Origin: Amphiduros pacificus
Lineage: Eukaryota; Annelida; Polychaeta; Phyllodocida; Hesionidae
NCBI GenBank assembly: GCA_949316495.1
Contig: OX439004.1
Span: 5,070,185-5,134,184, forward strand
Reading direction: 5' to 3'
DNA: 64,000 nucleotides
Below the pieces are notes generated by a model. That model saw only the letters and a program-made list of their open reading frames with translations. It did no database searches and was not told the origin of the DNA. The translations under genes were made by a program, and so were the position numbers. Position 1 is the stretch's first letter; each line of letters starts with the position of its first letter. Shown here piece after piece: positions 55,091 to 64,000 of the stretch.

Positions 55091-56929
55091 ACATGAGCAG
55101 ACCCAAATATATCACCACGTGAGAGATGTGTAATCTCTATCAATCTCTATGTGTAGAACATATCACATGTAAACCTTCTCACATAACAACTTTAGTGGAC
55201 CCATTCACATGGTAGCATGTACACATTACACAATCCTATGTCCCCTGGTACCTGGCCGTGTGGTGTTTATCACGCAATCACCCCATCTGCATGCCACTAC
55301 ACAGGCAGGTCTCGCGCCATACTTAGAATACATAGCACTCTGATCCCAGATTAAATGTTTACTTCTAGACGTCAGTAAAGGCCAGAACTGATGTAATGAT
55401 CCGCTATCAAAAGTGTGCAAGAGTTGTGTGTCAGTCGTTTGTTGGTCATCAGAGGGCTAAGCAGCTGAGCCTGTTTTTTCAGTCTTCTGTGATTGAGTCT
55501 TCCTCTGTAAGGCCCACTTTCTCTTTTGTTTATTTTATTCCCAAATACTTGGTGTACACTTTACAGTGTTTGTAATGATGATGTCCTGTGATATTTTATA
55601 TTTTCAGCAAAGAAATCATATTTGGTACATTTATGTATGGCATATTGACCATGATTGTAATTTGACAGAAAACGTTCCTGTTGCTGCTTTAACCATTCCA
55701 GGGATTGGAATCATTCTCGCCACAATACCACGGTTCTTTTAACATAACATACAAGCAACAATCACATTTAAAATGGGTTTTACATGTTTTTTCTTCAACA
55801 TTTCGATGTATGGATGTATGGACTAAGCATAAGTATTATAATCTGTTTTAATGGGTTTGAAAATAAAGCAGCTGCTTCATTGTCATATTTCAAATTATTT
55901 AGCTGAGAGTATTTGTTCGCAAACATAAGTCCCTTAATATATCTTACCCTCATTAACACACTAATGGGTATACTCTAGAAAAGGGAATGCCAGGGTTTAG
56001 AAATACTCAAAACTTAAATATTCAAACTTTTCCTTGATCATAGGAATACAATAAGCTCTTATTTTGTATATGTCTTTTAGTTGTGTTGACGATGTCGGCT
56101 CAGCTTGTACAGTGACCGTCTTCTCTGACAGTATTGTCCGGAAATTAATTTTTTTTTTCTTTCCATGAGGATCAGATATTTATCATTAAAAAAAATATTA
56201 CTTTTAGATTATGTTATGGCAAACGCATGCACATGCACCTGAAACATCCAGTGTCTCATTCTACTTTTCTAAATATTTCCTCACTTTGAGACTTGTGGAT
56301 TAAAGCAATGTGGAGGTGATAGAGTCATCCCATATATAAGACACACTTTCACCTTGACTGTTCTGCAAAGTTGAGAAAATGATGAAAATCATTATTTACG
56401 ATGTATTTTGCAGACATTTTGTGAGAAAAAACATTACAAAAGGTCATTACAATGGTCAGCACAGCTCTAAAACCTTTGGTCTATATTTTACCTCTAGTTT
56501 TGATCTATTTCAGAATCAATTCATTATGATCTTCAAGCGAACACATAAAAACATCCAAAATTTAACAATCTATGAATGCCGATACAGAAAGAATGAAATA
56601 TGTATGTTTCGATTACAATATATTAAGTGTTTATTGTAACACTCATATAGATGATTGGATCTCGTGCAAATGTTTAAAAGGTGCATTCACCCTCTGCGAT
56701 ACAGCAATCAACTCACAATAGCTGATTAATAAAGAAAATCAATTAGGCTATTAAGAAAGTAAGCTTATAAATGTTTAACGCCACATGCAAAATCTACCCT
56801 ATGTGATTATAAAATATTCATAAATCTCTCATGACAAAATACTCATAAATCTCTCACGATAAAAAACTCTCAAGACCATTTCCTAACAACCGGTAAGCCA
56901 ATTTTCACAGGTCACTACTGGCCACTAAT
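55091..56929. other. Intergenic DNA, no feature recognised
   Basis: AT-rich; small open frames such as 56379-56639 have no familiar motif. Confidence 0.45.
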
Positions 56930-57185
56930 TGGGGTAATGGATATTTCCTAAAACGGGGTGATTAATATTTCCCTAATTGGGGTGATGGATATTTCCCTAA
57001 TTGGGGTGATGGATATTTTCCTAATTGGGGTGATGGATATTTTCCTAATTGGGGTGATGGATATTTTCCTTATTGGGGTATGGATATTTCCCTGATTGGA
57101 GTGATGGATGTTTCCTTAATTGGTGATAGATATTGCCTTAATTGGGGTGATGACTATTTCCCTAATTGGGGTGATGATTACTTCC
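56930..57185. repeat. 24-bp minisatellite, about 10 copies
   Basis: Unit AATTGGGGTGATGGATATTT plus YCCT, with a few shortened copies at the right end. Confidence 0.9.
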
Positions 57186-58864
57186 CCAAAAATCCCCCAG
57201 GACATAACTGGGCTTGTATGTGCATTGCAAGTGGAAAGAACATTTATATGAGATCAGACCTACAATAAGCAAAGGCTTTCCATCTCCTAGTCTCTATCTG
57301 CTTCGTCTAATGCCCACACTGTGTTAATTGAATCGGAATATCCGAGAATTTGATCTTAGAGGATCTCAAAAGATGTATTCAGTGTTGCTTCACCAGCCAT
57401 TCTAAACATGCAATGCCTGCTGCTTCACTTCTGACTTTAATAATTATAAACTTTATCCAGTCAGCCACCTTATAATGTCGTGATTTCTTTGAAAACGTTT
57501 TATTATAACTTTATCGAAGAATTTACATAATCATAATATGATATTTTCTATTTATATTGTAGAATCATAAAAAAATTATCAGACTTCAAACAAATGATTG
57601 TCTTGTTGTGCTTCAGAAATGTTTAATTGCTTTGAACTTAATTGATTGCTTTGAACTTGGGAAAGCACAATATGAAATGCGCCACAGATCAAAAAGGGGA
57701 AAAGGACAAAAGTGTGAGAATCTATATATAGAAGGGTTGGTTAGTAAGGATTATACAGGAATATGGTGCTATCCTTATTAAGGAATGTCATGATAAAAGC
57801 GGCACCACTAGAAGGGCCTTGTCAAACATGAGCCATTTTAACACGGTGGCATTCATTTAAACCTCCCCCCTTGATTTCCCCTGCTTCTTTGATTTGGCAT
57901 CTATTGGCATCTTTTTTCTCTCTTTTTGGCTGCCTGCCACATCATACTTTCATGTTAGAACGGGTGGCATTGTCATTGCTGGTGGCTCATTCTACCGCTC
58001 ATCAAATCTGTGTTGGTTTAACTTTGAAGGCCAACCTTCAGAGGCTTTTAGACGACATGTTTCTTGTAGACAACATTAATGTCTTTTACTTGTTTTCTTC
58101 GGGCAAGGGTCCATTCCAATTACTGTGGTGTAAAGCCTAGTTAGGCAGAGTCTGATTGGCGTAGCTTGAAGCCTACCCAGAGGAAGAATGGCTGTAATGT
58201 GATAGGGGCTATGAGCTCTATGAGGCATGTGTGAGTCTCTGATTCTGTCACTGACGAACTGTGTAGTAATGGGTGGCAGTGATGCCATGTCCTACTGGCG
58301 GCGATTGATCACTGATGCAGTGGAATGCAGCCCCGGCCTCGGACAATGGCGGGAGCTGGTGTCAATCCTAAGCGCGCACACTTCATTGTGGCAGCTTTGA
58401 TGGTCATGACAACCCTATATCCTTCACGTAATAGCACCTTGTGTGTCCCTGCGGGCGGCCCTTTGACATAGTTGTGACACCTCCATGAGGCTCGGCAGAC
58501 ACCCCCAAGAAGCACACATATCACTGATTAAACTCTTATCACCCACCATCAGCAGCAGAACACTTCAAAGTACCGCCCGCCTATTTGCCAAATGAGAACT
58601 CCAAGAAGTCTCCCAAGACTTTGCACTCTTTTTGCTCTGATATCAAAGAGGTCCATAGACCTAGTTGTGAGTATAAAGGTCCGGATGGGCAGGAGACTGT
58701 GGGAATGTATCTAGGTCTTTGTAGAGAGTGAGCATTGACCTGCCTTTATTATGTACAGTGTTTGGGTATGTGTGACACCTCATTATATGCATGACTGACT
58801 AATTTGATGTCCATTGGTCTTTAACTCATGGCTTAATGGAAGAATCTGCTTCGCTGACCATAGG
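57186..58864. other. Intergenic DNA with a GC-richer block at 58170-58590
   Basis: No gene recognised. The block at 58170-58590 is GC-richer than its surroundings and may be conserved noncoding sequence. Confidence 0.35.
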
Positions 58865-59770
58865 TGGTGCGCATCAATGATCACAGGGAGGTCTGCATCA
58901 CTGGCCACTGGGAGATCTGCATCACTGACCACTGGGGGTCTGCATCACTGATTACAGGGAGTCTGTATCATTGACCACAGGGAGGTCTGTATCATTGACC
59001 ATAGGGAGGTCTGTATCACTGACCACGGGGGGGGGGGTCTGCATCACTGTCCACAAGGGGGTCAGTATTACTGATCACAGGGAGGTCTGTATTACTGACC
59101 ACAGGGAGGTCTGTATCAATGACCACAGGGAGGTCTGTATCACTGACCACAGGGTGGTCTGTAGCAATGACCACAGGGTGGTCTGTATCACTGACCACGG
59201 GGAGGTCTGTATCAATGACCACAGGGAGGTTTGTATCACTGACCACAGGGAGGTTTGTATCACTGACCACAGGGAGGTCTGTTTCACTGACCACAGGGGT
59301 CTGTTTCACTGACCACAGGGGGGTCTGTATCACTGACCACAGGGATGTCTGTATCACTGACCACGGGGGTCTGCATCACTGTCCACAAGGGGGTCAGTAT
59401 CAATGACCACAGGGAGGTCTGTATTACTGACCACAGTGAGGTCTGTATCAATGACCACAGGGAGGTCTGTATCACTGACCACGGGGAGGTCTGTATCACT
59501 GACCACAGGGTGGTTTGTATCACTGACCACAGGGAGGTTTGTATCACTGACCACAGGGAGGTCTGTATCACTGACCACAGGGAGGTCTGTATCACTGACT
59601 ACAGGGAGGTCTGTATCACTGACCACAGGGAGGTTTGTATCACTGACCACAGGGAGGTTTGTATCACTGACCACAGGGAGGTCTGTATCACTGAATACAG
59701 GGAGGTCTGTATCACTGACCACAGGGAGGTCTGTATCACTGACCGGAGGGAGATCTCCATCACTTGCTAC
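58865..59770. repeat. 24-bp minisatellite, about 37 copies
   Basis: Unit ACCACAGGGAGGTCTGTATC plus ACTG. A G11 run (59027-59037) interrupts it. A stretch starting near 59030 (CTGCATCACTGTCCACAAGG) recurs near 59370, showing a larger duplication of about 335 bp. Frames on both strands remain open because 24 is a multiple of 3. Confidence 0.94.
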
Positions 59771-60659
59771 ATTCAGGTCTGCCTCCTTAACTACACAAAT
59801 ATCTGCATCCCTAATAACACCGAGCCTTGCCCTCCTTCTAACACCGAGCCTTGCCTCCCGTCTTACACCTTGGCCTGCATTCCTAAATACACTTTGACAA
59901 ACCACCTATTCACAGTAAATATAAATAAACGTGTATATCTGAGTGACCTCACTTCATAAGCACTCCTATGGATAACATTTTACAGGTATACTAAATAATA
60001 CACTTTTGTTATGAATCTGAAGTTTATAATTATTTTCAAGGTTGTATGCTTTTAATCATTATAAAAAGAAACACTTTCACATTTATTTCCTTTGCGAATT
60101 TAAGAACAAAGTTATCAAAGTATCTCTTGAGTATGATACCCTTTGTGCACAGACATGTGACGTAGATCTGTTCTCAGAGCTAAAGAAGCAAGTGGCATTT
60201 AGTATACCAAACACTATAATGGGGTGCGGAGTGTGTGTCCATTAACTGTGACAGGCTGGGGCAACGGGCAGGAACACGCGCTGACAAATGCTGCTGACCA
60301 ATCAGAACTCTCGTGCCCTGTAATTGGGAATCATGTTAACACACCAGAGTCACAGAACTTTCTGGCTGCTGGTATACCTTCCGGTGAAATGGTGCAGCCA
60401 GAACTATATTAATCTGACCCAAAAAACGTTATAGTAGTTATCATCTATAAAAAATATTGATTTTTGTTTCTTTGTATTAACTCTTTTTGTAATACAATGT
60501 AGTGCAGGATAGAAACAATCATTTAGCAATATATTCTCTTTCTCTAAATTAACATAAATAAATATTTTATAGTAAAACCATTTGACAGGTAATCATATAT
60601 ATTTTTAGACCGTGAGAAACAATTAGAGACAAGCATATCAGCATACAGTCACACGGTGT
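59771..60659. other. Intergenic DNA, no feature recognised
   Basis: Begins with diverged remnants of the 24-bp array (to about 59900), then AT-rich unique DNA. Confidence 0.45.
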
Positions 60660-60970
60660 ACCTGTATGTGATGATTGCAATATAATTATTCTAATGCACT
60701 GACATGTGATGATTGCAATATACAAATTCTATTGCACTGACATGTGATGATTGCAATATACAAATTATATTGCACTGACATGTGATGATTGCAATATACA
60801 AATTATATTGCACTGACATGTGATGATTGCAATATACAAATTATATTGCACTGACATGTGGTGATTACAACATAATAATTATATTGCACTGGCATGTGAT
60901 GATTGCAATATTAAAAATCTATTGCACTGACATGTGATGATTGCAATATAATAATTCTATTACACTGTTT
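60660..60970. repeat. 38-bp minisatellite, about 8 copies
   Basis: Unit CATGTGATGATTGCAATATA followed by an AT-rich stretch and TGCACTGA. Outer copies are more diverged. Confidence 0.92.
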
Positions 60971-61839
60971 CCCGGTAGCAGGAACAGGTGTGCCGAATGT
61001 AGATCTTAAATGAAGGATTCTTCTGTGTTTTTTTGGTTTTCTATTCAAGACTGTAAAACCCTTTCTCTAAACAGTCTTAAATCCATCATGGCGCAATGTT
61101 AAGTATGTTTCGCTGTCCTGTGTTGTTAATGCTAGGATTATAGCCGGCTTTGACATGGCCACACTTTATGATGGATGACAACTGTAGGATAATTTAGACC
61201 CTCACTTGTCAGACCCAACATCACTCAGCTCTCCTGCCCAATATTTAACTAACAATACATCTCTCAGCAGGAAACTGCCCGACATGTGTTTGTTTTCACG
61301 GTAACGTAAATCTAAGGAGCCTCTGTGCATAGAAATATAATCGTGAAAACTCGCGAGATCTCACGTCAACATTGTCACGTAAAAAAGGCCTCGCCGTAGC
61401 GATTTTATATCACGTGACATGTCGGATTTGACTAATCAACTTGCACAAAGTTGTATATGGAAGAAAGGCAACACCATAAATCATCGTCATTCAGTTGTGA
61501 ATCAATACGGCGCCATTCACAACTAATCATACGGGGAATTCACCAACGTGACTTTGAGGATCGAATGTCTTACTTCCCCGCTAATGATTGCCGGACCGTC
61601 GCACTGGAAAGATACGAATTAATCACACCGGATCCGGAAATGACAGCCACACAGACACACAATTAGCGTTCCAATGAGGCCTCAGATTGCAGATTTATTA
61701 TTTGAACAGATTCCAGAACTAATTTCAAACCAATGTGTCTCTCTAAATGCTGAGAGCAGCTGATTATTTGGAGTCTTTCTATACATTCTACAAGTTAGTA
61801 TCAACAAGTAGGGGCGCCAATAAAAACAGCAGGGGTTAT
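60971..61839. other. Intergenic DNA, no feature recognised
   Basis: Mixed composition. CpG-containing sequence at 61300-61640 may be regulatory; no coding motif seen. Confidence 0.35.
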
Positions 61840-62215
61840 CCATAGGAATAGGGGAGTTATCATTAAATACCAGAGGGTTAGGCACACAAATTTGAGGGGT
61901 TAACACAAAAATAGGAAAGTTATCCACAAATACTAAAGGATGATCCACAAAAATAGGAAAATTATCCACAAAAATAGGAAAGTCATCCACAAAAATAGGA
62001 AAGTTATCCACAAAAGTAGCAAAGTTATCCACAAAAATAGGAAAGTTATCCACAAAAATAGGAAAGTTGTCTACAAAAAAGGAAAGTTATCTACAAAAAT
62101 ATGAAAGTTGCCTACAAAAATAGGAAATTTATCCACTAAAATAGGAAAGTTGTCTACAAAAATAGGAAAGTTGTCTACAAAAATAGGAAGGTTATCAACA
62201 AAAATAGGAGGGTTG
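61840..62215. repeat. 21-bp minisatellite, about 17 copies
   Basis: Unit AAAGTTATCCACAAAAATAG plus G. The centre is homogeneous and the left third (to about 61940) diverged. Confidence 0.9.
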
Positions 62216-63615
62216 TCCCTAATTGGTCATTCTCGTGTCGGGGTGGGATCACATTTGATATTAGAACACACCGTTAATGATTGGTATATTGACAGTACAT
62301 GTGCCAGATCTTTTTTATTGTAGTACATTCATACATACCTGTTTATGCAGAACGTGTTTTTATATGAATATTATTTTCATTTTATATTTAATAACTGTTT
62401 TATTACTACTATTTATAGATAGTAATAAACGGGGGGTGGGGAATTCAAACTAATTAAGCTGAAAGGTATGTTTTGGACGTGCCTAGTTTCTTTTACACTG
62501 TCAGATGTTAGTATGATATTGTCTAAACCTCGTTTACTTTGAGACTACGGCAAACATTCGTGTTACTTATCCAATAATTAACTTAAGCATCGGGATTTCT
62601 AAGATCAACAATACTTGTTCCAAGGACATACCATACACACAACTAGCCGGGGTGTGATATCACTCGTTGCGATTTCAACTTTTCTTGGGGTGACAGGTTA
62701 TGATATATGAAGAGTATGTTCTCAGAGTATACAAGAGATAATACATCGACCCCTCCCTCATGAATGCCAGATATCTGCCTTGATATCAGACATTCATTCA
62801 GGGGATAGTGTATCATCTCATATATAATTTCGCCCAGATCCTCATAGCTGAAATCAGAAATGTAATTGACCACTGAAATATCATGTTTGATATTTTTAAA
62901 AAAAGACCAGAAATCAATATAAAATAAAAATACTCTTGATTGACGTTTTACATACAATGGATAGCCCTGGGACCCTCGATGTCATAAATCATGATAATCG
63001 TATATGATGTAAATGATGTTATTAAGGTGGCCAACCTCCATCGCTGTCCTTCTTGGGTTAATGACCCTTCCTGATGCCGAAGCTTATAAACATATACCTT
63101 GTATTAATTTCAAGTTGTACAAAATAAAACCTACCTTAATTAAGCATTTTTATATATTCATGTAGATATTAATTTCTCAGATTAAATTCTTGTATCAACT
63201 CCAACATTTATTATTTGGAAATTGTGTTTTCCTTCATGTTAAATCTAATTATACAAGGATTGTGAATGAGTTGCACAGAGGTAGTATTGTATTACCTTGT
63301 ATAATGTAAGATACAACCCCCACATGTTTAATATATGTAGATGACCTAACCTATCCTTCTGAAGTTGTTTTTATCATGTAACCTGTTAATACTTCCACAA
63401 ATATCATTTCTATCATATATTGATCATATATTTACTCACTGATATGCCCAAATCAACATAATCTTTGACACATTTCTTGTGTTTATATGTAAGTATTCTA
63501 GACGTGGAAATAATTATAACCATTTTTTACTGAAACATATTAGAAAGATAAATGGATAATTCATTCCTCTCTCAATGCTCACGATAGTTTACCAACTGAA
63601 AGAATCTCGCCTCGT
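62216..63615. other. Intergenic DNA, no feature recognised
   Basis: AT-rich; the open frame at 62643-62957 (minus) shows no recognised domain. Confidence 0.4.
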
Positions 63616-64000
63616 GTTTGGGGACTGGCTGACAGAGATGATAGAATGAACTGGGGACTGGCTGACAGAGATGATAGAATGAGCTGGGGACTGGCTGACA
63701 GAGATGATAGAATGAACTGGGGACTGGCTGACAGAGATGATAGAATGAGCTGGGGACTGGCGGACATAGATGATAGAATGAGCTGGGGACTGGCTGCCAG
63801 AGATGATAGAATGAGCTGGGGACTGGCTGACAGAGATGATAGAGTGAGCTGGGGACTGGCTGACAGAGATGATAGAATGAGCTGGGGACTGGCGGACATA
63901 GATGATAGAATGAGCTGGGGACTGGCTGACAGAGATGATAGAATGAGCGGGGGACTGGCTGACAGAGATGATAGAGTGAGCTGTGGACTGGCTGACAGAG
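63616..64000. repeat. 33-bp minisatellite running off the window end
   Basis: About 11.5 copies of a unit starting TGGGGACTGGCTGACAGAGA and ending TGATAGAATGAGC; its right border lies outside the window. Confidence 0.93.

Overview
The window looks like animal nuclear DNA: AT-rich, gene-poor, with long introns, GT-AG splice sites and many minisatellites. The one gene I can support has an SUEL/galactose-binding lectin domain, a CUB-like domain and a CCP-like module on a single-pass membrane protein. That combination, together with the intron and repeat style, suggests a lophotrochozoan, most likely a mollusc; this is inference, since nothing in the sequence names the species.

The gene lies on the + strand from 12593 to 44945 in nine coding exons (12593-12668, 35508-35646, 36385-36533, 39864-40086, 40784-40950, 41235-41384, 42127-42171, 42882-42963, 44642-44945). 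The splice joins keep one frame throughout and give a 444-residue type I membrane protein: signal peptide, SUEL lectin (about 32-120), CUB-like domain (about 125-251), CCP-like module (252-301), short stalk, transmembrane helix (318-342) and a proline/tyrosine-rich tail ending in two closely spaced YxxI motifs. Every extracellular module is bounded by phase-1 introns, while the introns inside modules are phase 2. Intron 1 is about 22.8 kb.

About 13 kb (roughly 20%) of the window is tandem repeat. At least fifteen unrelated minisatellites, with units from 10 to 77 bp, lie upstream (1.0-2.2, 5.5-7.0 kb), in intron 1 (14.3, 16.3-16.9, 18.6-20.5, 22.8-23.9, 25.2-26.6 kb), in intron 6 (41.6-42.0 kb) and downstream (46.3-48.2, 54.2-55.1, 56.9-57.2, 58.9-59.8, 60.7-61.0, 61.8-62.2, 63.6-64.0 kb). 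Older, decayed arrays are still visible at 3.06-3.30 and 7.18-7.92 kb. Several units are multiples of 3 bp and so create long but probably meaningless open frames. Long (AT)n runs occur at 9.7, 11.3, 43.5 and 51.7 kb, and a (GT)39 run sits just behind exon 4.

The stretch from 26.6 kb to exon 2 has no large array. It holds GC-richer blocks that look like regulatory DNA, including a perfect nuclear-receptor palindrome (30215-30226) and a CRE-like plus TATA-like pair (30918-30960) that could be an internal promoter. The left edge carries a possible solo or 3' LTR (239-395). I found no rRNA, tRNA, CRISPR array or second convincing protein-coding gene.
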